Below, in pieces: positions 54,754-63,265 of a stretch of 64,000 bases of DNA (within the stretch, counting starts at the first letter, position 1; each line of letters begins with the position of its first letter). The DNA is taken from contig JBMDXK010000016.1 of assembly GCA_048594375.1 (NCBI GenBank), positions 1 through 64,000 of the forward strand. The letters are read 5' to 3'. The notes beneath the pieces are model-generated. The model saw only the letters and a list, made by a program, of their open reading frames with translations, was not told the DNA's origin and did no database searches. Source of the stretch: JBMDXK01 sp048594375. GTDB lineage: Bacteria > Pseudomonadota > Alphaproteobacteria > Rhizobiales > Methylopilaceae. A program made the translations under genes and the position numbers.

Positions 54754-56589
54754 ATGTTTGTATTCTTGCCTGAAACCCGTTCTACACGCTCCGCGTACAC
54801 TCTGGCGCTTATTATGTGTGGCGGCGTCATTGGAGTGCTGGCTTACGGTGGCTTTTCAGGTATCTTTAACCAGCTTTCCACCGATGATGCCATGCGGCTG
54901 GTGCAGGTGCGGGATTTGCTCAACGGGCAAGGCTGGTTTGATCTTGTCCAGCGCCGCTTGGATATGCCCAATGCAACGCCGATGCACTGGTCGCGCCTTG
55001 TGGATCTGCCGCTTGCAGCAGTGATGGCCGTGTTAGAACTGTTTTTTACCCGTGAGACTGCAGAAGCCCTGACCCTGACGTTCTGGCCGTTGCTGCTGAT
55101 TATACCCACGGTGTTGGGCATGTTGCACATTGCCCGCGTGCTGATTGGTGTAGAAGTGCAGAAATTCGTTTTTCTTTTCTGCTTCAGCATTGCTCTCATT
55201 ATGGGCAATTATTTCAAACCGGGCGCGATAGACCACCACAATATCCAGATCATGCTAATCGTGTGGATGCTGGCGGGTTTGCTTTCCATGGGCGGTAAAA
55301 CAAGCGGCAGTGCCATCTGCGCAGGATTGTGCGCTGCGGTTTCGTTGGCTGTAGGGCCTGAAACCATGCCTCTTGTGCTGGCCGGTTGCGGCGCTGCGGT
55401 GCTGTTCTGGCTGTATTCTTCCTCGCCCCAAACCCTTGAGCATACACGCGCTTTTGGCCTTACTTTCGGGCTTGGCACAGCCGCTTTGTTCTTTATGACT
55501 GTTCCGCCGGACACCTACAGCACTGTATGGTGCGATGCCCTTACCCTGCCGCAGATGCTTGCGGCGCTTTCCGGCGGCATTGGTCTGGCTGTTCTTACTT
55601 TTGTCCGTTTTGAAAGCAGAGTCTTTAAAATTCTCGCTATTGCGACAGTTGGCCTTGCCGCGCTGGGGATTGCTCTTCTTGTTGCACCGCAGTGTTTTGC
55701 AAAGCCACTTGCCACCCTGCCCCTTGATGTAAAAACCTTATGGCTTCAAAACGTGCGTGAGGCTCAGAACATTACGCAAGTGATCTATAAAGATCTTGCT
55801 TTGCTGTTGTTTGTGTATGTTTTGCCTGGTTTGGCGCTGCTGCTCACCGTGTTCTTTTGTTTTAAAGCCGCACCGGAAAAGCGGCTGGGCTGGATGCAAT
55901 TTTTGCTGCTCTTTGTTGCGGCATTTGGCATAACCTTGTGGCAGATACGCGGCAGCATGACCAGTTCTGCTCTTGCACTGGTGCCGTTGGCTGCTGTGGT
56001 GCGTATGCTGGGTAAACCCTGTTGCACATCAGACTGGGGCTGGCTTACAGCAAAATCGCTTCTTTTTGCTTTGGTTTTCAACGGAGTTACTTTTGCTTTT
56101 GCGGGTAAGGGTCTGGAGGCGTTTGTTTTTGAAAAAACGAAGGCATCCGAGCAGCAATTTGAAGAGAAGCAGGGATATACGAAACTGTGTACAGAACGGC
56201 AAAGCTATCTGCCGCTGCGAAACATGCCTGATGCTTTTTTTGCAAACCCCATTGATAGCGGGCCGTTTTTACTGGCCTGGACAAACCATGCTGTCCTGGC
56301 TGCGCCCTATCATCGGCAAACCCGTGGCTTAAGTGATGTTATTGCGCTCTTTCGCGCTACGCCCGATGAGGCGGAAAACACGGTGCGCGAACGCGGCATT
56401 ACGCATATTCTATGGTGCGCGAATGACGGCCAGAACTGGATCTATACACACAATGCAAGCAATGGTTTGCTGGCACAGCTTATTCATGGCCATATTCCCG
56501 CGTGGCTTGAACCTGTACCGATGCCCCATACACCCTTCAAAGTTTATCGCGTGTTGCCTGTTTCACGCTCTTTGCATACGAGATATTAA
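54754..56589 (+). CDS. Multi-pass GT-C-type glycosyltransferase-like membrane protein
   Basis: 611 residues from the ATG at 54754 (a TTG seven codons upstream is an alternative). Roughly 11-12 membrane helices. The first large loop has the acidic motif STDDAMRLVQVRDLLNGQGW, then PNATPMHWSRLVDLPLAAVM, and a helix ends in GAIDHHNIQ. This matches a group of alphaproteobacterial proteins related to oligosaccharyltransferase/PMT-type enzymes that use polyprenyl-linked sugars. Substrate unknown. The C-terminal ~130 residues are periplasmic. Its stop abuts the mepA start. Confidence 0.75.
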   Translation: MFVFLPETRSTRSAYTLALIMCGGVIGVLAYGGFSGIFNQLSTDDAMRLVQVRDLLNGQGWFDLVQRRLDMPNATPMHWSRLVDLPLAAVMAVLELFFTRETAEALTLTFWPLLLIIPTVLGMLHIARVLIGVEVQKFVFLFCFSIALIMGNYFKPGAIDHHNIQIMLIVWMLAGLLSMGGKTSGSAICAGLCAAVSLAVGPETMPLVLAGCGAAVLFWLYSSSPQTLEHTRAFGLTFGLGTAALFFMTVPPDTYSTVWCDALTLPQMLAALSGGIGLAVLTFVRFESRVFKILAIATVGLAALGIALLVAPQCFAKPLATLPLDVKTLWLQNVREAQNITQVIYKDLALLLFVYVLPGLALLLTVFFCFKAAPEKRLGWMQFLLLFVAAFGITLWQIRGSMTSSALALVPLAAVVRMLGKPCCTSDWGWLTAKSLLFALVFNGVTFAFAGKGLEAFVFEKTKASEQQFEEKQGYTKLCTERQSYLPLRNMPDAFFANPIDSGPFLLAWTNHAVLAAPYHRQTRGLSDVIALFRATPDEAENTVRERGITHILWCANDGQNWIYTHNASNGLLAQLIHGHIPAWLEPVPMPHTPFKVYRVLPVSRSLHTRY

Positions 56590-57510
56590 ATGCGTATTGT
56601 ATTGCCACTTGCCGCATTGTTGATTTTGCTTCCGCTGGGTGTACTGCCAGCGGCCTCTCAGGCCATCACCAAGCCGGAGCCGCCGCCTGCTGTGACCTAT
56701 TCCCGCACGGATTTGTCTGCTCCTGCAAAAGAGCTGTTTGGCCGTACTCCAAACCCATATCCTGCCAAGCGTGCCGCCAGCTTTGGTGGCTATGCCCGCG
56801 GATGTCTATCCGGCGGTGTTGCCTTGCCGATTGATGGCACCCACTGGCAGGTTATGCGGCTTTCGCGCAACCGCAACTGGGGGCATCCTGCCATGATTGA
56901 GATGCTTCAGCGTTTTGCGGCGCAGGTGCCTGCGGTGACGTCATGGCCGGGTATTCTGGTGGGTGATATTTCCCAGCCTCGCGGTGGCCCCATGCTGACC
57001 GGCCATGCTTCCCACCAGATTGGCCTTGATGCGGATATCTGGCTTACCCCGATGCCTGCAACACGCTTTACGTCGCATGAACGCGAAACAGTGTTTGCCA
57101 CCAATGTTGTGGCCGATGACTGGAATGACATCAATCCGGCGCTCTGGACGAAAGATCATTTTGCAATCATCAAACTGGCGGCCAAACAGCCCAATGTGGA
57201 ACGCCTGTTTGTCAACCCTGCCATCAAAAAAGCGCTCTGCCGTGAAGAAAAACAAGACCGCTCATGGCTCGCAACCGTCCGTCCGATGTACGGACACAAC
57301 TATCACATGCATATTCGTTTGAAATGCCCTAAAGGACAGACAGGCTGTACACCGCAAACCCCGCCACCGCGCAACGATGGGTGCGGCGAAGAGCTGGCAT
57401 GGTGGTTTTCTGATGAAGCCCGCAAGCCAAAAAAACCGGCCAAACCTGCCCCACCCATGACCTTGGCGCAACTCCCAAACGCGTGCAGGGCTGTGATTGC
57501 ACAGCCCTGA
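56590..57510 (+). CDS. mepA: Penicillin-insensitive murein endopeptidase
   Basis: 306 residues. Signal peptide (PLAALLILLPLGVLPAAS) and the MepA core: GYARGCLSGGVALPIDG, HWQVMRLSRNRNWGHPAMI, zinc-binding GHASHQIGLDADIW (about 138-151) and GHNYHMHIRLKCP. It cleaves D-Ala-meso-DAP cross-links in the periplasm. The C-terminal extension is Lys/Pro-rich. It starts directly after the preceding stop (TAAATG), so the two genes may share a transcript. Confidence 0.94.
   Translation: MRIVLPLAALLILLPLGVLPAASQAITKPEPPPAVTYSRTDLSAPAKELFGRTPNPYPAKRAASFGGYARGCLSGGVALPIDGTHWQVMRLSRNRNWGHPAMIEMLQRFAAQVPAVTSWPGILVGDISQPRGGPMLTGHASHQIGLDADIWLTPMPATRFTSHERETVFATNVVADDWNDINPALWTKDHFAIIKLAAKQPNVERLFVNPAIKKALCREEKQDRSWLATVRPMYGHNYHMHIRLKCPKGQTGCTPQTPPPRNDGCGEELAWWFSDEARKPKKPAKPAPPMTLAQLPNACRAVIAQP
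57486..57509 (+). terminator. Hairpin at mepA stop codon
   Basis: CAGGGCTGTG (57486-57495) pairs perfectly with CACAGCCCTG (57500-57509) around a 4-nt loop and overlaps the stop codon. A T-rich stretch begins 11 nt later, so it may slow or end transcription. Confidence 0.45.
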
Positions 57511-57520
57511 AATGCAGCGT

Positions 57521-58018
57521 TTAATTCTTTTTAACGCTGAGCTTGTCCGAAAGCGCCAGCAATATGCCCGAACCCACAAACACCACATGGATGACGGTCA
57601 GCCACATCAGATCACGATCGGAGTACTTTGCCACATCCATAAAGGCTTTCAGCAAATGAATGGCTGAAATGGCCACAATAGAGGCCAGAAGTTTGAGTTT
57701 CAGACCGCTGAAATCCACCTTGCCCATCCATTCGGGGCGGTCTTTGGCTTCCGCATGGTCGATTTTGGAAACAAAATTTTCATAGCCGGAGAAAACCACA
57801 ATCAACAACAAATTACCGGCCAGAGAAAGATCAATCAGTGTGAGAACTCCCAGAATGACATCGGCATCATCTGCGGCAAACACACCCATCATATAATGAA
57901 GAAGCTCTTGTGTGAATTTAATCAGCAAGACAACCAGACACAGCGCCAGACCCACATAAAAGGGTGCCATAATCCAACGGCTTGCAAATAAAAAACGCTC
58001 CAACCCACGTTCAACCAT
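57521..58018 (-). CDS. UPF0114/TIGR00645 (YqhA-like) membrane protein
   Basis: 165 residues from the ATG at 58018 (AGGAA 10 nt upstream), preferred to a start ten codons earlier. MVERGLERFLFASRWIMAPF and LTLIDLSLAGNLLLIVVFSG are family signatures, with VDFSGLKLKLLASIVAISAI. Three or four membrane helices in the inner membrane. Function unknown. Convergent with mepA. Confidence 0.92.
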   Translation of the reverse strand: MVERGLERFLFASRWIMAPFYVGLALCLVVLLIKFTQELLHYMMGVFAADDADVILGVLTLIDLSLAGNLLLIVVFSGYENFVSKIDHAEAKDRPEWMGKVDFSGLKLKLLASIVAISAIHLLKAFMDVAKYSDRDLMWLTVIHVVFVGSGILLALSDKLSVKKN

Positions 58019-58122
58019 GGTACTCAGTTCCTGTAAAAGAAAAAACAATTGCTGCTTATTGCCGCGCTCTGCGGCAAAAACAAGTTCATTTTCATCCCAT
58101 GATCGAAAATTCAGTAATTAAT

Positions 58123-58172
58123 TAGAGCGAAAGCATGATAAAAAGATCATTTTATTGGAACTTGGCTATATA
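58123..58172. repeat. Intergenic palindromic repeat, copy 10
   Basis: TTAGAGCGAAAGCATGATA then AAAAGATCATTTTATTGGA and ACTTGGCTATATA. Its arms match copies 4/11 on one side and 3/5/6/9 on the other. It ends 2 bp before the msrA stop, on the msrA 3' side. Confidence 0.75.
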
Positions 58173-58173
58173 T

Positions 58174-58809
58174 TCATGGGCATGCCACCCCTGTACCCTG
58201 CAACCCGCAATAGCCATTAGGAATTTTTGCCAGATACTGTTGATGGTGCGCTTCGGCATAATAAAATTCTTTGGCCATGGCAATTGTGGTGGTGATTTTG
58301 CCCAAGCCCTGATTTTCCAGTGCTACTTCAAATGCTGCGCGGCTTTGGATGGCTTCTTCATAGCGCAGAGGTGAATAGGTATAAATCGCAGAGCGGTATT
58401 GGGTACCTGTATCGTTGCCTTGCCGCATTCCCTGTGTCGGGTCATGGTTTTCCCAAAACAGTTTTAAAATATGCGAGAAGGGGATCATTGTGGGGTTAAA
58501 AACAATCAGCACCACTTCTGCATGGCCGGTTTGTCCAGAGCATACTTCTTCATAGGTTGGGTGGGGCGTGTAGCCGCCCATATAGCCAACTGCTGTCACA
58601 TAAACGCCGGGCAGGTTCCAGAACAAGCGTTCAGCGCCCCAAAAGCATCCCATGCCGACAGCCACGCATTCCATGCCTGCGGGCCAAGGGCCTTTGAGGG
58701 GGCGTCCGGTAATATCGTGGACATCGGCCGTAGCAATGGGTGTGGGGCGTCCCCGCAAGGCTGTCTGTGCGGAAGGCAATTTTACTTTAGAGGCCATAAA
58801 GCCGAACAT
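58174..58809 (-). CDS. msrA: Peptide methionine-(S)-S-oxide reductase
   Basis: 211 residues from the ATG at 58809 (AAAGGT upstream). Catalytic GMGCFWGAE with Cys, then GYMGGYTPHPTYEEVCSGQT, GHAEVVLIVF and the C-terminal YYAEAHHQQYLAKIPNGYCG with the recycling Cys. It repairs oxidised methionine. A short N-terminal extension of about 50 residues is typical of this MsrA subgroup. A repeat copy sits beyond its stop. Confidence 0.95.
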   Translation of the reverse strand: MFGFMASKVKLPSAQTALRGRPTPIATADVHDITGRPLKGPWPAGMECVAVGMGCFWGAERLFWNLPGVYVTAVGYMGGYTPHPTYEEVCSGQTGHAEVVLIVFNPTMIPFSHILKLFWENHDPTQGMRQGNDTGTQYRSAIYTYSPLRYEEAIQSRAAFEVALENQGLGKITTTIAMAKEFYYAEAHHQQYLAKIPNGYCGLQGTGVACP

Positions 58810-58836
58810 TGTGTTACCTTTACTGTACAAAAAGGG

Positions 58837-59154
58837 TCATCCCCGCTGAAACCCTAACGGTGGAGGGCGTTTACGGCCAACCCACAATAATAATAACCCC
58901 AAAAGCAGCAAAATAATGCTGGCCGGACATTGCAGCACCCACACCACCAGTCCTTCCGCATTTTCTGCACCAATGGACTGCAATGTCTGCCTTAATCCGG
59001 TTTGAAAATCCGGAATGAAAGCCTCCACAACAGTTGCCAATGCCGTAGGTAACCACGCGCTTCCCGCTATTGAGCGCGAGCCATCAATGATGCTCACCAC
59101 AAAGCCTGCGGCAAAAACGCATAGCCCCAAAACACGAAGCATGAAACGAATCAT
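58837..59154 (-). CDS. Small membrane protein, hypothetical
   Basis: 105 residues with two hydrophobic helices, residues 4-24 (MLRVLGLCVFAAGFVVSIID) and ~73-92 (CPASIILLLLGLLLLWVG), ending in a basic tail. Similar two-helix proteins are seen next to msrA in other alphaproteobacteria. Function unknown. It lies 27 bp upstream of msrA on the same strand. Confidence 0.7.
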   Translation of the reverse strand: MIRFMLRVLGLCVFAAGFVVSIIDGSRSIAGSAWLPTALATVVEAFIPDFQTGLRQTLQSIGAENAEGLVVWVLQCPASIILLLLGLLLLWVGRKRPPPLGFQRG

Positions 59155-59205
59155 ACACTCTCCTGCACGTTTGAAAATTAGACCTTATGTATGCGACTAA
59201 AGCGA

Positions 59206-60531
59206 TCAGCTTATGGCGCTGGAAGTACCCTGCTCAAAAACAGCGCGTGGCCAGTGGATAATAATTTCTGCTCCGCTGGCCGGTGCAGGACGATTGCTGA
59301 AGGATATGCGCCCACCGGAACGTTCCAGCAGGGTTTTGGCGATAAACACACCCAGCCCCAACCCTCCTGATTGATGGGTTTTGTCGGCGGCAGAATGGAT
59401 ACGGGTTGAAACATAAGGCTCACCCAGCCGGCTGATAACATCGGGCGAGAAGCCGGGGCCATCATCCTGAATACGGATTTCGACTGTGTGTCCGTTCCAG
59501 AATGCGCGGATTGCAACCTGCTCCTGTGCAAAATCAAGGGCGTTTTCAATGAAGTTGCCCAAACCATACATTAAGCCAGGATTATGCCGCACATGGGGTT
59601 GGCTGGCAGTATCTCCCGCAACATCAAGAACAATACTTACGCCGAAATTCCGGTGTGGAGCAATCACTTCTTCAAGGAGGTGGCTGATGCTGATTTGTGC
59701 ATTCGGCGCCCCTTCTTCATTGAGTGTTGTGAGCGTTCTCAGGATACCGCGACACCGCCCCACCTGTTCGCCCAAAAGCGTCAGATCTTCTTTGAACGGG
59801 CTGTCATGCGGGATGGCTTTGTCCAGCTCACGCACCACCAGCGTGATGGTGGCAAGGGGTGTTCCCAGTTCATGCGCCGCCGCCGCCGCCAGACCATCCA
59901 GCGCGGAAAGATGGTGTTCCTGCGCCAGCACCAGTTCTGTGGCTGCCAACGCTTTTGAAAGCTGCCGGGCTTCTTCGGTGACCTGCCAGGTGAACACGCC
60001 GATAAAGCTCACCGCCAGAAACAAGGCGCACCATACGCCCACAACATACAAAACAGGCAAGGACAGTCCTTCGGGCGTGTACCATGGCATGGGATAGTGC
60101 AGAACCGCCAGCAGCGAGGCACTGCCTACGGTTAATGTTCCAAGAAAAAGCGCGCAGACAGGGGGTAAGGTTGTAGCGGCAATCAGTACAGGTGCCAGAA
60201 AAAGAATTGCAAACGGATTGACCAATCCCCCGGTAAGGAAAAGCAGTGTTGCAAGCTGCACTATGTCTATGCTCAGCAGCAATGTGGCTTTATCGGCTGG
60301 CAGGCGTTCATTAAGCGGATAAAGCAGCCGCAAGACAATGTTGAGCAGTGCTGCGGCGCCAATCACAATCAGACACGCCCAGAGCGGCAATTCAAATTTG
60401 AGATAACCGGCAACAAGAATGATAGCGGCGCTTTGCCCGGCCACTACCATCCAGCGCAAACGCACCATTGTGTCAAGGCGCAGCAAACCTTCCAGAGGCG
60501 CCGGTGCAGCGGTGGGTGTGCTGGCATTCAT
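59206..60531 (-). CDS. regB: Redox-sensing histidine kinase (RegB/PrrB/ActS type)
   Basis: 441 residues. Six membrane helices to about 185; the quinone-site sequence GGLVNPFA at 101-108 is that of RegB with Val for the usual Gln. The H-box is AAAAHELGTPLATI with His220. The family's redox-active Cys lies just after, in GEQVGRCRGIL (C260). The ATPase has NFIENALDFA, DDGPGF and GGLGLGVFIAKTLL. It would respond to redox state through a regA-type regulator, which is not adjacent. Confidence 0.92.
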   Translation of the reverse strand: MNASTPTAAPAPLEGLLRLDTMVRLRWMVVAGQSAAIILVAGYLKFELPLWACLIVIGAAALLNIVLRLLYPLNERLPADKATLLLSIDIVQLATLLFLTGGLVNPFAILFLAPVLIAATTLPPVCALFLGTLTVGSASLLAVLHYPMPWYTPEGLSLPVLYVVGVWCALFLAVSFIGVFTWQVTEEARQLSKALAATELVLAQEHHLSALDGLAAAAAHELGTPLATITLVVRELDKAIPHDSPFKEDLTLLGEQVGRCRGILRTLTTLNEEGAPNAQISISHLLEEVIAPHRNFGVSIVLDVAGDTASQPHVRHNPGLMYGLGNFIENALDFAQEQVAIRAFWNGHTVEIRIQDDGPGFSPDVISRLGEPYVSTRIHSAADKTHQSGGLGLGVFIAKTLLERSGGRISFSNRPAPASGAEIIIHWPRAVFEQGTSSAIS

Positions 60532-60669
60532 AGGGCGGCTCCTTCAACAATCACACAAAACGGCTTTTTATTTTTTCAAGGACAATTCCGTTTACCTGTT
60601 CCCTTGGCACTTGTCACGCTTTGCGCGAGCCGGTACATGTAAAGTTATCCATGTTTTTTCATGGTTAGA

Positions 60670-60698
60670 CTTGATTTTTCATGCCATTGCGCTGATAT
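60670..60698 (+). promoter_or_regulatory. Candidate heat-shock (RpoH-type) promoter of grpE
   Basis: CTTGAT (60670-60675), a 16-nt spacer and CTGATAT (60692-60698) resemble the alphaproteobacterial RpoH pattern (CTTG near -35, a CC-TAT-like -10). It is 42 bp before grpE. By-eye match only. Confidence 0.35.
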
Positions 60699-60739
60699 GC
60701 ATTCCATCTCTTGTTTTTTTAAAGCTCAGGTAATCCGTC

Positions 60740-61348
60740 ATGCACCCTTCATCCCCTTCCATGAACGCGCCAAAAGATCAGGATGAGACTGAAATGGTCT
60801 ATGCCGCAGAAGAAACCCTGACAGATGCTATTCCTGACCCTGTCAATGAACAGATTGCAACGCTGGAGCAGGAAAACACGGCCTTGAAAGACCGTCTCCT
60901 GCGGACTTTGGCGGAAATGGATAATTTGCGCAAACGCACCGAGCGTGAGGTTGCGGATGCCAAAGCCTATGCGCTGACAAGTTTTGCCCGTGATTTGCTC
61001 AGCGTGGTGGATAATCTTGGCCGGGCGCTGGCTGCCAGCCCGGTGGATGATGCGTCCGACCCCACACTGACCGCGCTGGCGGAAGGTGTTTCCATGACCG
61101 AACGGGAACTTCTCAACGCGCTGAAAAAGCATGGCGTGGAGCGTGTTGATCCGGAAAACCAGCGGTTTGACCCGAACCTGCATCAGGCCATTTTTGAAAT
61201 CGAGAATGCCAATGTGCCTGCTGGCACCGTATTGCAGGTTATGCAATCGGGATTCACGCTTTCCGGTCGCGTGCTGCGTCCTGCCATGGTGGGCGTTTCC
61301 AAAGGCGGCCCCAAACCGTCCGGCGAAACCGTTGACCGCACTGTTTAG
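60740..61348 (+). CDS. grpE: Nucleotide exchange factor GrpE
   Basis: 202 residues. A coiled-coil N-terminal part (LEQENTALKDRLLRTLAEMD, NLRKRTEREVADAKAYALTS) leads to the beta-domain with NQRFDPNLHQAIFEIEN and GFTLSGRVLRPAMVGVSKGG. It releases ADP from DnaK. AGGTAA lies before the ATG. dnaK and hrcA are not in the window; regB diverges from it. Confidence 0.95.
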   Translation: MHPSSPSMNAPKDQDETEMVYAAEETLTDAIPDPVNEQIATLEQENTALKDRLLRTLAEMDNLRKRTEREVADAKAYALTSFARDLLSVVDNLGRALAASPVDDASDPTLTALAEGVSMTERELLNALKKHGVERVDPENQRFDPNLHQAIFEIENANVPAGTVLQVMQSGFTLSGRVLRPAMVGVSKGGPKPSGETVDRTV

Positions 61349-61360
61349 AGCATTCCCGTG

Positions 61361-61408
61361 GAGAGCAATTCCAACAAACTTTAATAGGGTTCTGCTGAAA
61401 TTGCTCTC
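61361..61408 (+). terminator. Hairpin after grpE, terminator candidate
   Basis: GAGAGCAATT (61361-61370) pairs with AATTGCTCTC (61399-61408). No T-run follows. It may mark the end of grpE or a processing site before the methyltransferase. Confidence 0.35.
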
Positions 61409-61483
61409 ACCCGTGGAAATGTTCTGTCTCTTCGTTTTTGCGCATGTTTTTGATCCTAAAGCCGGTTTATACGTTCAGGAGAC

Positions 61484-62329
61484 ATGCTCTCAATCCGCAA
61501 TGACAGGCCGGAAGCGATGCTGGATAGACCTCATATCACCGCAATTACGGCAGAAGATGATCCCCGAATTGCCGGTTATCGCAGTATCCGCGAACGGGAT
61601 TTGATTGGTCGTGAAGGGCATTTCATCGCGGAAGGGGACGTTGTGTTGCGGGTGTTGCTTGCCCAGCAGCGCTACAAGCCGCTGTCACTGCTGCTGGATG
61701 CCAAGCGGCTCAATACGCTTGAGGAGCTTTTGCAGCGCGTGCCTGAAGGCACTCCTGTTTATACCGCATCAACAGAGATTTTGAGCGCCATTGCGGGATT
61801 TCATCTGCATCGCGGTATTCTGGCTTTGGGAGAGTGTGCCACGCCGCTTGCGCCGCAAGCCTTGCTTGGTAACATTTCACCCGATGCACCCTTGGTGGTG
61901 CTGTGCGGCATTGCCAATCATGATAATCTCGGTGGTATTTTTCGCAATGCAGCGGCTTTGGGCGCGGGGGGCATCCTGCTGGATAGCCAGTGCTGCAATC
62001 CGTTTTACCGCAAGGCATTGCGGGTTTCGGTGGGAGCGGTGTTGCGGGTGCCGTTTGCAACGCTTGCGCCGGAAGAAGATCTTCTGTCTGTGCTGGAGAG
62101 CGCAGGATACACCCCGCTGGCGCTCACCCCTAAAGGATCTGTAGAACTGCATAATTTAAAGCCGCAACCACGCACCGCACTGATGCTTGGCACCGAGGGT
62201 GCGGGTCTTTCGGAAGGGATCATGCAACGCGCCTTGACGGTATCTATTCCCATGGACAATAATTTTGACTCTTTGAATGTAGCCACCACCAGCGGTATTG
62301 TGCTGCACCATTTGCGAAAGCCTGTTTAA
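61484..62329 (+). CDS. SpoU/TrmH-family RNA methyltransferase
   Basis: 281 residues (AGGAG before the ATG; an internal ATG at codon 12 also has GGAAG). N-terminal substrate-binding domain, then SPOUT-fold motifs: IANHDNLGGIFRNAAALGAG, LRVSVGAVLRVPF, ALMLGTEGAGLS and SIPMDNNFDSLNVATTSGIV. It 2'-O-methylates a ribose in tRNA or rRNA; the target is not clear. It overlaps the next gene by 1 nt (TAATG). Confidence 0.92.
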   Translation: MLSIRNDRPEAMLDRPHITAITAEDDPRIAGYRSIRERDLIGREGHFIAEGDVVLRVLLAQQRYKPLSLLLDAKRLNTLEELLQRVPEGTPVYTASTEILSAIAGFHLHRGILALGECATPLAPQALLGNISPDAPLVVLCGIANHDNLGGIFRNAAALGAGGILLDSQCCNPFYRKALRVSVGAVLRVPFATLAPEEDLLSVLESAGYTPLALTPKGSVELHNLKPQPRTALMLGTEGAGLSEGIMQRALTVSIPMDNNFDSLNVATTSGIVLHHLRKPV

Positions 62330-63168
62330 TGCAATGGCACGATCCACATCCTGAACCTGTTCTGGGGCGTCTTGGCACTTTGGAAATCCGGCTGGCCACC
62401 AGCCCGCACGATGTGCGTCTTGCTCAAAAATTGCGTTACAACGTGTTTTTTAAAGAAATGGATGCGCGGCCATCGCTGCTGTCGCGTCTTACCCGCCGTG
62501 ACCGCGATGGGTTCGATTCGGTGTGCGATCATCTGTTGGTGCGCGATACGAGCAATGGTTTATTGGGTAAAGCGTCCCGCATTGTGGGAACCACGCGCCT
62601 TTTGCGGCATGATATGGCGCTCAATGGCAGCGGATTTTACAGCACACAGGAATTTGATATTTCCCCTCTGTTGAGGCAATGGCCGGAGGGGCGTTTTCTG
62701 GAGCTGGGGCGTTCGTGTATTGCCAACCACTACCGCAACAAGCGCACTGTGGAATTGTTATGGCATGGCATCTGGAAATATGCGCTGTATTATCGTTCCA
62801 GCCTGATGTTCGGGTGTGCCAGCTTGCAGGGTACGGATCCTGAGGCGCTCGCCTTGCAGCTCAGCTATTTGTATCATTTCCACCGGGCGCCGGAAGAGTG
62901 GCGCGTCAAAGCGGTGCGCGGGGAAGGCATTGCCATGGATCGCATTTCCCGCAATCATATTGATATGCGCAAAGTATTGCGGCTTTTGCCGCCGCTGCTG
63001 CGCGGATATTTGCGTCTGGGGGCTTATGTGGCTGATGAAGCGGTGGTCGATCATCAGTTTGGCACCACGGATGTGCTGATTATCCTGCCTGTTTCCGAGC
63101 TGAATCCGCGTTATGTAAACTATTACGGCGCAGAAGGTGACCGCCACGCTATCACGGAATCCCTCTGA
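62329..63168 (+). CDS. OlsB-type ornithine N-acyltransferase
   Basis: 279 residues of GNAT-like fold: LATSPHDVRLAQKLRYNVFF, DHLLVRDTSNGLLG, VGTTRLLRHD, FLELGRSCIANHYRNKRTVE and LLWHGIWKYALYYRSSLMFG. These match OlsB/hemolysin-like acyltransferases that make lyso-ornithine lipid from 3-hydroxyacyl-ACP and ornithine. The olsA gene is not present. Translationally coupled to the upstream methyltransferase. Confidence 0.88.
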   Translation: MQWHDPHPEPVLGRLGTLEIRLATSPHDVRLAQKLRYNVFFKEMDARPSLLSRLTRRDRDGFDSVCDHLLVRDTSNGLLGKASRIVGTTRLLRHDMALNGSGFYSTQEFDISPLLRQWPEGRFLELGRSCIANHYRNKRTVELLWHGIWKYALYYRSSLMFGCASLQGTDPEALALQLSYLYHFHRAPEEWRVKAVRGEGIAMDRISRNHIDMRKVLRLLPPLLRGYLRLGAYVADEAVVDHQFGTTDVLIILPVSELNPRYVNYYGAEGDRHAITESL

Positions 63169-63265
63169 ACGGCATGAAATACCGCTCGCCTGTATGTGGG
63201 TTGAGGAGCTGGTTCCATTCTGCACCCAATATGCTATGATTGCGTGAAATTGTTCTGGCAGGTAA

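Noticed and set aside
54432..54773. 113-codon plus-strand ORF
   Set aside because: Odd Cys/Phe/Trp-rich composition, poor ribosome site and overlap with the next gene.
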